Below are positions 1 to 8,951 of a DNA stretch of 24,718 bases, in pieces (the first letter of the stretch is position 1; each line of letters opens with the position of its first letter). The stretch lies in IMG/VR virus record IMGVR_UViG_3300043410_000391, positions 1 to 24,718 of that record; one strand, written 5' to 3'. The DNA is from a virus. The notes below the pieces were generated by a model that was not told the origin of the DNA, did no database searches, and saw nothing but the letters and a program-made list of their open reading frames with translations. The translations under genes were made by a program, and so were the position numbers.

Positions 1-3000
1 GTTGTAGTTGTTGCTGGAGGTTCAGTAACAATTACCGTAGTAACTGGATTTACAACCGTAGTATTATTTACAGTATTGGTTACATAAGTATTATTTTCAG
101 TTGTATATGTATTATTAATTGTTGTATTAACAATACCTACTGTTCTTCCTTCAAGTCTATTTACCGTTGTCTGCGTATCGTACACCGACCTACTATCTTC
201 TACAGTAGATGTGTATACTTTAGCTACGCGAGTTGAAAGAATTGTATCTTGAACATTTTGAGCAAGACCATTTGCAGAAAATGTTTGTGTTGCCGCGGTA
301 GTGGTAAATGCCGGTCTGTTGCCCACATCATCACACAAGCGGAAAATTTTATCTCCAACTCTGAATTGCCCAGCTGGAATTCTAAATTCACCACACAATC
401 TACCCTGGTCGTCAGTGATTAATGCATCACCGAAAGCCGAATAGTCTCTCCACGTTGCAAAATCTGAATTTGTTGGAGATGTTGTATTAATCGCTCCGAC
501 TGGCAGTGGACGGCAATGTTCGGCAACTGCAATTTTATCAAAGAACGGATAAACTCTAGTTCTTGGTTTTAAGCGAGTTGCTGAAAATTTTACAGTAATC
601 GTTCTCATAAACGGAACGATGGATGTATTTGTTACTCTAGCGCCAGTTCTTTGAGTTTGTGTTTCTGGTGTTACAGAAACTTGAACTCCCTGACGAGTTT
701 GGCGCTGTTCTGTTGTAGTGGTAACAAGTTGTAGGTCTGTAGTAAATCCAGTATTTCCACCAGTTGAAATGGAACTTACCGCATTTGTTGTTTCTGTGCT
801 GATAACTTTACCAGTTCCAACATCTTGCCAACTGCCCCACTGAGTTCCCCATGCATCAGCCAGATTTTCCCATGCATCATAATTTCCGTCAAAGTTTGCT
901 GTAATATCGGGAAGTGTGTTTGTATCAACCCAGTTATCTACTGGAGGATCAAGTTGCATATCTCCAAGATAATTAAATAGCAAATCGCCTACGCAATTTC
1001 TAGGCTTAACTGCATACGGATTTGATGCATAAGCTACACTGGTATATGGTAAAGTTAATAAATCACCAGTCTTTACCATATTTGAAGAATTTGTTGAATT
1101 GTAATGTAGATCAACATTTTCTAAAAAGAAAAATGGTCTTAATTCTTTATTGTCGGGATCAATAGCACAATGGTATTCGGAAGATTTAACGTTACCGATA
1201 TTGTGTCCAGTAAACGCATCAACAAGAATACCCGACTTGAATCTATCTAGTGTGGCATCCACTGCGCTTGGGATTACCATATCTTTTGCAGATTTTTCCA
1301 AAAGAGATAGCGCACTATAATACTCTAATCTATTAATACGCTGTTCAATAACGCCAATATCGCGCATAGTATATCTACGATTGTCCACCAATTTCATCGT
1401 CACTCCCATGCTAGGTCTAGAAATAGACTTAGCAACATTTGGAGCTAAAGATGGATACGGAGGAATAGTAATCAATGCAAGAGACATTGCATTATCTGGC
1501 TCAACAGCCTCTATCGGATATAATGACGAAACGCCAGAAACTACGCTAAAGTTTCCTTCTCCATCAACAATAACTCGGTCTTTTCTTCCCATGTAGTATT
1601 CTAGGTCGGTTGTGAATTGCTCAGTAGGAACTGGAGTAATTACTGCACCACCTTGTGGACCACTTGGTGTTAATCCAGAACTTGGATTTACGTTTGCTGC
1701 AATACCTTCTGCCGATGTGGCAGATGTTGTGTATGTGATTGTATTATCAAATCTAGGTCTAAAATCTAGCGTGTCTCGTAAATCAAACACTTCGCCAGTT
1801 ACTTGAGAAGTATATACTGGAATCTCATAAGTGTGAATTGTAGCTTCTGTTGCACCAGTATCATCAACTGGATAAGAATCGACACAATAGAAGTTATAGT
1901 TTGTAACTGGATCTCCATTGTGTTCGAAATAGTCAAATACGACTACAAGTTTACTATTTGTTAGAGATAGGGATGAGGCTGCTTTCTTGACAATTCTGCA
2001 ATTTGCATAAAAATTGTCCCTCTGTCCATTGTCGAAGATAAACTGATCTGCAACATCGTCTCCTGCCGAAACAACATCCTCTGCTGTGTCGTCATATGCA
2101 CCAATGTAAACATGTTTTAATTTCCAGCCATCAGACACACCTAAAGAGTATGTGCCGTTAGCATTACCAGTATTAGTATTAATTACAATAACAGCATTTT
2201 CTTTTAATACTTTTCTTACAGGTTCTACATTAGTTGCACGAACTTTTGCGAGGACTTGTACTATTGCGGCAGTTGCTCCGGATGTTCCAGGTAAACTGAT
2301 GGTTAATTGTGTTCCAGTATTTGTTACTACAAATCCTGAACCATTAAGATTTAAGATTGTGCCTGCGGCATAACTTACCGAATTGATAGTTGCAGCCTGA
2401 GTCAACGACAAGAAAAGATTGTCTGCAATTTCCGAAGCGGAAAGTGTTCCTATTGTATATGGAAATGACTCATATCCAGACACACTGACAACCACATCGT
2501 TTGTAGACGATGATATTGATGCTGAAAATTGTTTAGTATAATCAAAATCATTATTCTGATTAATACCAGGTTTTAATGTCTTCGTTGCTTTAGTTGGTAA
2601 CCTAAATAGCAGCTTGTTAAATTTTGTTTCTTTTAATACTGCAATGCTGTTTTCCAACACAACGTCAGCATGACCATCAGCAGTGGTGTTATAGAATACT
2701 GATTTCACATTATCAAAATTCTTTGATGCATCCATAGAAATGTCATACAGATACATTCTATATTGAGCAGCAGCGGAACCTATTGTCCCACTTTCATGCT
2801 TAATATATCTAACTCTTGCTGTACCGATTTTATTTCCAGCGGCAGCATGTGCAGAATATGATCCACTAGATACTGCATTTGCTGCCGCATCGCGAAGTTG
2901 CACAGTATCTCCTGCGGCAACATCCCAATTTCCACACATATCGTCAACAAGAATATAACTACCATAAGCAGTCGCTACAACAGCACCGTCATCGATTCTA

Positions 3001-4130
3001 GACTCGATGCCTTTTAGAACTGGAATATATTGTGTAGTTGCAGTTTCAACCGCATATCCTTGGACATATGCCTTACCAGGTTCAATACCAACAGCAAGAA
3101 ATTCTTCGTTTCCGCCAGACTCTGGATATTCCGGATTATATGGTAAATAACCACCATTAGAGCCATCATCTAGATGTTCTCTAAGACGAATTGGAAATGC
3201 CTTTACAGTATAATTACCAGATTCATCATAAGTTCTTTTTGCAAGATTTTTTCCAATTACGCTATAGATTTTATCTTCTGTTTGTGTAGTATAAATCTGA
3301 CCCCTTCTGATTTCTAGATACAATCTAAAATCTTCTGGAGCTTGAACTGTATATGCATACTTCCTTAAAACTGGTGTGGCAACATATCTGTCTGCGCCAG
3401 GAGCTGAATAGTTAAACGAGCCTCTAGCTGGATCCAATAGAGTATTATCTGCTTCAGAATCAACAATTGTTTCGCTTAGTTCAAAACCTACTTTGTAAGA
3501 AGGTAAAGTTCCATATTTGTCCAGAGGTAAGGTTGTCTGTGTAAATTCTACGAACTTGCCGTCCATATAGACTACGCCAGAACCAACAGTGACGAATGAA
3601 CCTTTACCGATTACAGCGTCATCTTCCGCTACAACGAAAGTATCTCCAATAAGACTTTCTGTTTCGGAAGCTACAACGAGAAGGATTTCTCCTCTTCTGA
3701 AAAATGTATTTTGTGTTTCGCCGTCACCAGTCAAATATCTTAGATAGATTGTGTTATAATCTGGAGCAGATCCCTCATCTCCGGTAATGACATTTAAAAT
3801 TTCGGCCTGAATGCTTGTGGTTTGACCCACAAGTTTGCATCCCACATATGCTGAAAGATCAGTGATTGTAATTCCTGAAGCATCGGCATCTTTAATCTTA
3901 GCAAAATCTCTGGAGGTATCTAATTGAAATGGACACCCGCTAATAACCGTGCCGTTTTTGAAAACGTGATTACCAAATTTTTCAATCTGATTTTGTAGCA
4001 GGGATTGTAATTGCGTAAGTTCTCTTGCCTGAACAGCAACGCCAGGTTTAAAAAGAATTTTACTGAATTTCTTAGCAATTGCATCTGCCGAATCGTCAAA
4101 ATAAGGAGATACGTTTATGTCGAGTGCCAT
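1..4130 (-). CDS. DUF4815-family large virion/baseplate protein, gp10 region (3' end missing)
   Basis: The frame is open from the ATG at 4130 to the left edge, giving about 1,376 codons with no stop. The N-terminus (MALDINVSPYFDDS, then KPGVAVQARELTQLQ at about residues 28-42) is the signature I associate with DUF4815 proteins of T4-like marine phages, which are large baseplate or fibre-attachment proteins. It follows gp8 in the order gp25-gp6-gp7-gp8, where T4 has genes 9-12, so a role at the baseplate periphery (tail pin or fibre connection) is inferred. The body looks beta-rich, without signal peptide or membrane segment. The last ~50 visible residues become rich in Thr, Asn and Val. The start lies 14 nt after the gp8-like stop, and a TATAAATA late promoter sits about 130 nt upstream. 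The family call is fairly secure; the exact T4 equivalent is not. Confidence 0.8.
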   Translation of the reverse strand, partial: MALDINVSPYFDDSADAIAKKFSKILFKPGVAVQARELTQLQSLLQNQIEKFGNHVFKNGTVISGCPFQLDTSRDFAKIKDADASGITITDLSAYVGCKLVGQTTSIQAEILNVITGDEGSAPDYNTIYLRYLTGDGETQNTFFRRGEILLVVASETESLIGDTFVVAEDDAVIGKGSFVTVGSGVVYMDGKFVEFTQTTLPLDKYGTLPSYKVGFELSETIVDSEADNTLLDPARGSFNYSAPGADRYVATPVLRKYAYTVQAPEDFRLYLEIRRGQIYTTQTEDKIYSVIGKNLAKRTYDESGNYTVKAFPIRLREHLDDGSNGGYLPYNPEYPESGGNEEFLAVGIEPGKAYVQGYAVETATTQYIPVLKGIESRIDDGAVVATAYGSYILVDDMCGNWDVAAGDTVQLRDAAANAVSSGSYSAHAAAGNKIGTARVRYIKHESGTIGSAAAQYRMYLYDISMDASKNFDNVKSVFYNTTADGHADVVLENSIAVLKETKFNKLLFRLPTKATKTLKPGINQNNDFDYTKQFSASISSSTNDVVVSVSGYESFPYTIGTLSASEIADNLFLSLTQAATINSVSYAAGTILNLNGSGFVVTNTGTQLTISLPGTSGATAAIVQVLAKVRATNVEPVRKVLKENAVIVINTNTGNANGTYSLGVSDGWKLKHVYIGAYDDTAEDVVSAGDDVADQFIFDNGQRDNFYANCRIVKKAASSLSLTNSKLVVVFDYFEHNGDPVTNYNFYCVDSYPVDDTGATEATIHTYEIPVYTSQVTGEVFDLRDTLDFRPRFDNTITYTTSATSAEGIAANVNPSSGLTPSGPQGGAVITPVPTEQFTTDLEYYMGRKDRVIVDGEGNFSVVSGVSSLYPIEAVEPDNAMSLALITIPPYPSLAPNVAKSISRPSMGVTMKLVDNRRYTMRDIGVIEQRINRLEYYSALSLLEKSAKDMVIPSAVDATLDRFKSGILVDAFTGHNIGNVKSSEYHCAIDPDNKELRPFFFLENVDLHYNSTNSSNMVKTGDLLTLPYTSVAYASNPYAVKPRNCVGDLLFNYLGDMQLDPPVDNWVDTNTLPDITANFDGNYDAWENLADAWGTQWGSWQDVGTGKVISTETTNAVSSISTGGNTGFTTDLQLVTTTTEQRQTRQGVQVSVTPETQTQRTGARVTNTSIVPFMRTITVKFSATRLKPRTRVYPFFDKIAVAEHCRPLPVGAINTTSPTNSDFATWRDYSAFGDALITDDQGRLCGEFRIPAGQFRVGDKIFRLCDDVGNRPAFTTTAATQTFSANGLAQNVQDTILSTRVAKVYTSTVEDSRSVYDTQTTVNRLEGRTVGIVNTTINNTYTTENNTYVTNTVNNTTVVNPVTTVIVTEPPATTT

Positions 4131-4144
4131 GCTTTATTTCTCTT

Positions 4145-5704
4145 TTAAAAATTAATTACAGTTCTAATTTTTTCAATTTGATCTTGTTCTCTAGAGATCG
4201 TCTTACGATTTTCAACATAGAGAATCTCACCAGAAACGTTAATAACATCGGGAACAGTAACACTATTTATAGTCAAATTATTAACGTTTGTTGTCTTATT
4301 GGATAGCAAACTGTTGGAATTTATGTGCGGAATATTTGGAAGAAGGTATACCAAATTCAAAGATTCTTTAATTTGTGCAACAATAAATCTACCACCAGTA
4401 TTTGTCCAAATTTCATCGTCCATGTTGTATTGAGATACATCATCAACAGCTATAACGTAGCATGTTGTTCCTGTATCATCAGAAAAATTATTTCCATCTA
4501 AATCTAAAATATTTTTAACTATACCTAATTGTCTATAATCGTTATTTAAGAAATAGTCTGAAGTATTATTTGTTAAGTTTACCGAAATACAGATTGTTGT
4601 TGCCTGTAACTCTTTGATTGCATTTGCTCCATGTCCATAATATGGAGAAATCGTAGCCTTTGCTGTTGCTCCTGTTCCTCCACCTAGCACATTAATAAAT
4701 TCGATGTTTGCAAATGTATATCCTGTACCCTGATTTGTTACTACAACAGAATTAATTCTTCCATATTCGTCCACTTCGGCAACTGCTTCTGCTCCATCTC
4801 CGTCTCCAATTATAGAAACTAGAACGTCACCAACTGCATAGTTTTCGCCATGTTCAATAATCGATATTCTATCTACTGTGCCAGGAACAGCAGCAGCTTC
4901 AATATTCTCTTGTACCGAAGATGTTGGTAATGAGCCTAAACTGACAGCAAATTCTGCACCAGATCCTGTCCCATTATCTACAGCAGTGACGTAAGCAAAT
5001 GAGTACCCGGATCCAGAAGTGACATTTACAGAGGTAATTTCTCCGTCTGTTATTGTACCGACAGTTACAGCACCACCGCTACCATCTCCATGCACGATTA
5101 ATGTTGGAGGATTAGAACTTACGTATCCAGATCCACCGCTAACAATTGTAACATCATCGATATATCCATTAATATCGTATAGGGGAACGCCAACTCCTGC
5201 CATCTTACGAACTGGAATATAATCTGGAGTTAGAAACTTCAGTTCATCGGAAGCCTCTAGAGTGAACATATATTTCCAAATATAGCCATCTGGCAAAATG
5301 AAAGATCCAGAAACATCTTCGTTTGCTGGCTTATATAAGCTAGGAGATCCAGAATTATTGTCTAAGCACTTATATACTCTATTATCAGTAGTTAGAACAT
5401 AAAAATTCTTTTCTGACAAATCAACATCGTCTTCGTATTGATCATAAACGGTATTTTCTATCCAATCGATTCTCCGAATCATTTGGACAACATCAGAGGC
5501 CTGCACTCTTTTAACAAACATCATATTTCTATGAGTTTGTCCACTGTAATATTCAGTGTCTACCGGAATTTCGGCATCAGGCTCATCATCCCAAGTTGTG
5601 GTTTTACCCACAAAGATATAAAAGTAATCATACTCGTTCGCAACATCGCGATAAAAACTTCTCGCGAGTTCCTGATGAGCCTGTGTTCTAAGTAATAAGG
5701 CCAC
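4145..5704 (-). CDS. 8: Baseplate wedge protein, gp8-like
   Basis: A 519-residue protein related to T4 gp8, a wedge subunit that with gp10, gp7, gp6, gp25 and gp53 builds the baseplate arms. Residues 1-160 follow the gp8 pattern: a 'YIFVGKTTTW' segment, an 'RRIDW' segment, a 'VYKCLDN' strand and a 'LPDGYIWKYMFTL' strand. The 'ISPYYGHG' motif (about 352-359) and the C-terminal 'ILYVENR' with an R..DQ.E..R.V tail are also typical of marine-phage gp8. It is much longer than T4 gp8 (334 residues). Residues 180-351 hold four glycine-rich 'GxGY' modules that explain most of the excess. The start is a GTG at 5704; the mRNA has AAGGA six nt upstream, and no ATG lies close by. It lies 13 nt after the small 150-residue gene. 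Confidence 0.85.
   Translation of the reverse strand: MALLLRTQAHQELARSFYRDVANEYDYFYIFVGKTTTWDDEPDAEIPVDTEYYSGQTHRNMMFVKRVQASDVVQMIRRIDWIENTVYDQYEDDVDLSEKNFYVLTTDNRVYKCLDNNSGSPSLYKPANEDVSGSFILPDGYIWKYMFTLEASDELKFLTPDYIPVRKMAGVGVPLYDINGYIDDVTIVSGGSGYVSSNPPTLIVHGDGSGGAVTVGTITDGEITSVNVTSGSGYSFAYVTAVDNGTGSGAEFAVSLGSLPTSSVQENIEAAAVPGTVDRISIIEHGENYAVGDVLVSIIGDGDGAEAVAEVDEYGRINSVVVTNQGTGYTFANIEFINVLGGGTGATAKATISPYYGHGANAIKELQATTICISVNLTNNTSDYFLNNDYRQLGIVKNILDLDGNNFSDDTGTTCYVIAVDDVSQYNMDDEIWTNTGGRFIVAQIKESLNLVYLLPNIPHINSNSLLSNKTTNVNNLTINSVTVPDVINVSGEILYVENRKTISREQDQIEKIRTVINF
4264..4271 (-). promoter_or_regulatory. T4-type late promoter octamer TATAAATA
   Basis: On the minus strand the octamer is an exact match to the T4 late -10 element. 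It lies inside the 3' end of the gp8-like gene, about 134 nt upstream of the DUF4815 start at 4130. Late promoters of T4-like phages need only this element, so it could give the downstream gene its own late transcript. Assignment is by motif and position only. Confidence 0.55.
4652..5167 (-). repeat. Four glycine-rich GxGY modules inside the gp8-like protein
   Basis: Residues about 180-351 contain four related 35-40 residue units, each with a beta strand, a 'G-x-G-Y' or 'GENY' turn, a short strand, a 'G-D/T-G-x-G-A' loop and an alternating V/A strand. Anchors are GGSGYV, SGSGYS, HGENYA and QGTGYT. They read as an inserted beta-repeat domain absent from T4 gp8. Confidence 0.7.
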
Positions 5705-5717
5705 AATAAGTCCTTAA

Positions 5718-6170
5718 TTATTCTACGGTAACTGTCCAAGTAATAGTCATTGAGTCTCCAGCAGCCTTATTGATTACGCTAAAGACTGTGCGACAAAGCA
5801 TGGTTCCATTTGTTGACGCATTGAAGACTCCGGCTTCTGTGACTGCACCTGTTCCCGAGCCTGCTGGGAAAGATGCAACATATGTAACGGTGTTGTCTGA
5901 GGCAGAACCACCAGAAACAGTAAGTGCTACTCTAGAACCCAAAGGCGATTGGAGCGCGGTGTCGCCAGATGCGGCCGCAGTAGTACCTGAGCCAAGACCC
6001 ATGTGCGACATCACGTTGGCGGATGTGCCAGTCATGCGAGACGCAATGAAATCTAAGCCTGTGTCAACTACTAGGTTTTTGACTTCTTCGGAATGCTTAA
6101 TATTACCGTTTTCGTCAGTAAGAACGATAGCTAGTTTACCTGTTGCTACCAAATTATTGCTAAGTTTCAT
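5718..6170 (-). CDS. Small virion structural protein, tail-fibre-associated type
   Basis: A 150-residue protein. The N-terminal half reads 'GKLAIVLTDENGNIKHSEEVKNLVVDTGLDFIASRM', quoted here only as landmarks: a TDENG turn, a 'KNLVV' strand and a 'DTGLDFIASRM' helix. A 'MSHMGLGSGTTAA' loop follows, and the C-terminus is a run of beta strands ending in 'TITWTVTVE'. This architecture recurs in small structural proteins of marine phages placed near baseplate and fibre genes; no catalytic motif is visible. It sits between gp7-like and gp8-like, where T4 has no equivalent. A good ribosome site (AAGAAGG on the mRNA) precedes the ATG at 6170, and a perfect late promoter octamer lies about 87 nt upstream. 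A virion role is inferred from context; the precise function is unknown. Confidence 0.75.
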   Translation of the reverse strand: MKLSNNLVATGKLAIVLTDENGNIKHSEEVKNLVVDTGLDFIASRMTGTSANVMSHMGLGSGTTAAASGDTALQSPLGSRVALTVSGGSASDNTVTYVASFPAGSGTGAVTEAGVFNASTNGTMLCRTVFSVINKAAGDSMTITWTVTVE

Positions 6171-6191
6171 AGAATTTACCTTCTTCTTGTG

Positions 6192-8951
6192 TTAAAATGT
6201 GTACTCTCTGCCGACATAATCTGCGGCAGCATATGTTTCAGACCAGTAATCTTGTATATTTATAACACCAGATTCACTGGTTACAGCGGCATGGTGTGCT
6301 AATTTTTCATATCCTACTGTAGAGTTATCTGTTGCGGCGGTATTTTCTTGCTGAGATGTATTCTCAACAACACTATTAATACTGTCACTGACAGTAACAA
6401 TATCTGAAGGTCTAGGATTTGGAACTACATCTGCGGAATCAGAAGCAGAAACAATTTCAGAGAAACTCTTACTTATGGAAAATGCCGCGCTATCAGAGGT
6501 ATTTGTAGTTTCTGCATCTAATTCTTGACCCTGAGTAATCATAAGTTCGGATGTCGTATATACCACATCAATAATACTCTTATTGAAAACTACATCTAGT
6601 GTTTCAATAGGAACAATCACATCTGTAAGATTCTTACCGACATTAGAAGCCAAATTGTCAGTGCTTGAGATTAATTCTGAGTCCGCAGATTTGTTGAAGG
6701 CTATAGCAACATTCTCAATTGTGGTTGCTGAATCTTCAAGAGTCTTAACAAAGTCAATAGAGAATTGCTCACCCGTATTAATTATCTCATCACGGAAAAT
6801 ATACTCATGAACAGGCATACGAAGAATATTAAAGTCGGACTTGAACGATAACGTGGACCTTACCAACAGTTCTCCAAAAACTGCCATACCAGTTGGGTGA
6901 ACAGTTTCTTTAACTAAATTCATCCAATTAATTGATGACGTTTTTGAACGAATTACATACGAATAATTCTGATAATAGTAATTGTCTTGCAGCTTATTGA
7001 CATCAGATAAGAAACCCTTTCGATTTGTAGGTCTTCCATCTTTTTCAAAAATTCCACCAGTACGAAGTTGTAACGTGAGAGTTCCGTTTCCGGTATTTGA
7101 CAAAACCTCTACTGTCGCATATTCTGCACCCCATAGTCTACCAGGATTAAAGATACTTACTGCTGTTGGTGCACCATTGGAATCTATAGCGTTAATTTTA
7201 ATACTAGCTTTATTGTCTATACCAATTCGAACATAATCACTTGCAAAATAATTTAATGCAGAATCTCTATAAATTATAGTATATGATCCAACACTTCCCA
7301 ATTCATTAACGGGATATATTTCATTAACTTTAAATCCATATGGAGAAGTTCCTGAGACATCTAAAATAGAAATCTCAGATAATACTCTTGAAAGATATCC
7401 ATATTTTGTTACTGGATCATCAGCAAGATATAGATACGTCTCAATATCCTGATTGTTAAATTGTACTAGTGTTGTGGAATCATAATTTTGTCCACTATCT
7501 AGAATTTCAATGTGACTAATTCCACCCGCATCATCTAAAATTGCTTTGCCTGTGGCGCCTGATCCTACACCTTCTGTGTAGAAACTGACAATTGGTGAGG
7601 CATAATAACCGCTACCTTTGGAATCCAAAGCACTCAGAAATCTTTGAGTTTCTGTTCCATATGAAGTAAAGTTTATAAAGTATTCTTTACTTAGAATGTG
7701 ATAATCGTTTGCCGCAGATGAAGTAAAGTTTATTTCATTATATGGAGATATTGTTGTATAAGGCTGACTATCATTATCATCTTCTTCATTTAATTTGTTT
7801 GCAAGATAACCGGACTCAACATATCTGGGATCTGAATCAATGAGAGTCTGCGCCAGCTTAATTGTATTAGCATCAATTTTAATGACATAATAAACCGCAC
7901 GGTGAGTTAATCCACCTAGTGGAGCATATGCGTTTTGATACACGACTAAATCACCGGTAATATATTGGTGATTCGGTAAAGTTATTGTATTTTCTGCAAA
8001 ATCAACACTGCTAGTTTTAAAAAACGTTTTCGAACTAGTTGCGTTTAATGTAGATTTGCTGCCATAAAGTCGAATATTATCGGCATCCAAAACTTTCACA
8101 TAATAGTGTCTGTATGGTATTAATCCACCAATAGCAGTTCCACCCTGAGGATCATATATTACAACATCGCCATTGGAAAAAGAATGTGATGTTAGCTGTA
8201 TAATACCAAAATTTAGTCCTATTCCAGTTTCTGTAGGATCAAATTCAAAAGAATTATCTAGAGGATTACCAGTTACCGCTACAATTTGTCCATCAACTAC
8301 TAATGGTTGACCAGATGCGCCAAATCCTGGTAACAAAATATCAGTAAAATCCAAGTCTTCAATTGTTAATTCATATGTTGGAATAGCTTCATACGCAATC
8401 TTAGATACCGCACCAACTCTAGCATTATAAACTTCAGATAGTCTTACTGTTCCAACATCTTTTACTGATTTAATTTTAATATATTTACCCAGCAAATCAA
8501 ATACGTTGCCTGGAGTATTTTCATTTTGAAGAACTTTTATTTTTTTATCTTTGACCCAAGTTCCATCAGATGCTTTAAGAATATATTCTGATGGATAAAT
8601 TACTTTTGGAGTATCATTAAAAAATACTCTGAATAAAAATTCAATAGATTTTTCGGATCCTTTCGCTTCGTAAAATTCTCTAATAAACTTGATTAGAGTT
8701 CTTTTATTTACCAAAGAATTGTCTGGGAACATTTGAAGAAATTGTTCTCCAAATGACGGTAAGAATAAATCTAGAGTTTTATTAATATCCGACCAAGTGG
8801 CAGCATTTAATAATAGACCATTTGCTTGGTCGTCTTGATCAAGAAATTCGTAATACTTTTCCAGGAAAAGAACAAATTGAGGGTAATCTTGCCTTATATG
8901 TAAAGGCAATTGACTAGAAATTAGATATGCTAATGAGTTCTTAAAGCTCAT
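6192..8951 (-). CDS. 7: Baseplate wedge protein, gp7-like
   Basis: A 919-residue protein in the place of T4 gene 7 (gp7, 1,032 residues, the wedge scaffold), directly after gp6. The helical N-terminus (about 1-110) carries 'LISSQLPLHIRQDYPQF', then 'FLEKYYEFLDQ' and 'FYEAKGSEKSIEFLFR', a conserved opening in T4-like marine phages. Residues 253-298 and 325-368 are two copies of an 'H-x-F/Y-x-x-G-D-x-V-x-Y ... GL ... YYV' beta unit. Residues 442-498 are one GxGY module like those in the gp8-like protein. Residues 656-695 ('DNYYYQNYSYVI ... VHPTGMAVFGE') are a conserved wedge landmark. The C-terminal ~190 residues are Ser/Asp/Thr-rich. The start ATG overlaps the gp6 stop (TAATG), suggesting translational coupling. 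Homology to T4 gp7 itself is inferred mainly from position. Confidence 0.72.
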   Translation of the reverse strand: MSFKNSLAYLISSQLPLHIRQDYPQFVLFLEKYYEFLDQDDQANGLLLNAATWSDINKTLDLFLPSFGEQFLQMFPDNSLVNKRTLIKFIREFYEAKGSEKSIEFLFRVFFNDTPKVIYPSEYILKASDGTWVKDKKIKVLQNENTPGNVFDLLGKYIKIKSVKDVGTVRLSEVYNARVGAVSKIAYEAIPTYELTIEDLDFTDILLPGFGASGQPLVVDGQIVAVTGNPLDNSFEFDPTETGIGLNFGIIQLTSHSFSNGDVVIYDPQGGTAIGGLIPYRHYYVKVLDADNIRLYGSKSTLNATSSKTFFKTSSVDFAENTITLPNHQYITGDLVVYQNAYAPLGGLTHRAVYYVIKIDANTIKLAQTLIDSDPRYVESGYLANKLNEEDDNDSQPYTTISPYNEINFTSSAANDYHILSKEYFINFTSYGTETQRFLSALDSKGSGYYASPIVSFYTEGVGSGATGKAILDDAGGISHIEILDSGQNYDSTTLVQFNNQDIETYLYLADDPVTKYGYLSRVLSEISILDVSGTSPYGFKVNEIYPVNELGSVGSYTIIYRDSALNYFASDYVRIGIDNKASIKINAIDSNGAPTAVSIFNPGRLWGAEYATVEVLSNTGNGTLTLQLRTGGIFEKDGRPTNRKGFLSDVNKLQDNYYYQNYSYVIRSKTSSINWMNLVKETVHPTGMAVFGELLVRSTLSFKSDFNILRMPVHEYIFRDEIINTGEQFSIDFVKTLEDSATTIENVAIAFNKSADSELISSTDNLASNVGKNLTDVIVPIETLDVVFNKSIIDVVYTTSELMITQGQELDAETTNTSDSAAFSISKSFSEIVSASDSADVVPNPRPSDIVTVSDSINSVVENTSQQENTAATDNSTVGYEKLAHHAAVTSESGVINIQDYWSETYAAADYVGREYTF
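6257..6264 (-). promoter_or_regulatory. T4-type late promoter octamer TATAAATA
   Basis: A perfect match on the minus strand inside the last codons of the gp7-like gene, about 87 nt upstream of the 150-residue gene start at 6170. It would allow that abundant-type small virion protein, and genes after it, to be transcribed separately from the long wedge operon. Confidence 0.55.
7458..7628 (-). repeat. Single GxGY module in the gp7-like protein
   Basis: Residues about 442-498 ('DSKGSGYYASPIVSFY', 'GVGSGATGKAIL', 'ISHIEILDSGQNY') match the module found four times in the gp8-like protein: G-x-G-Y turn, proline-led strand, GxGxGA loop, then a strand ending in a second G-x-x-Y. Confidence 0.65.
7848..8195 (-). 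repeat. Two 'GDxVxY...GL...YYV' beta repeats in the gp7-like protein
   Basis: Residues about 253-298 and 325-368 align as H-[SQ]-[FY]-x-x-G-D-[VL]-V-[IV]-Y, then G-G-L-x-x-x-x-x-Y-Y-V and D-x-[DN]-[TN]-I-[RK]-L. Each is about 45 residues, with a spacer of about 26. Similar units occur in fibre-like proteins of marine phages. Confidence 0.65.

Noticed and set aside
5019-6195. Several plus-strand open frames (67-141 codons) opposite the gp8-like and 150-residue genes
   Set aside because: Antisense shadows inside strongly supported minus-strand genes, with no independent signals.
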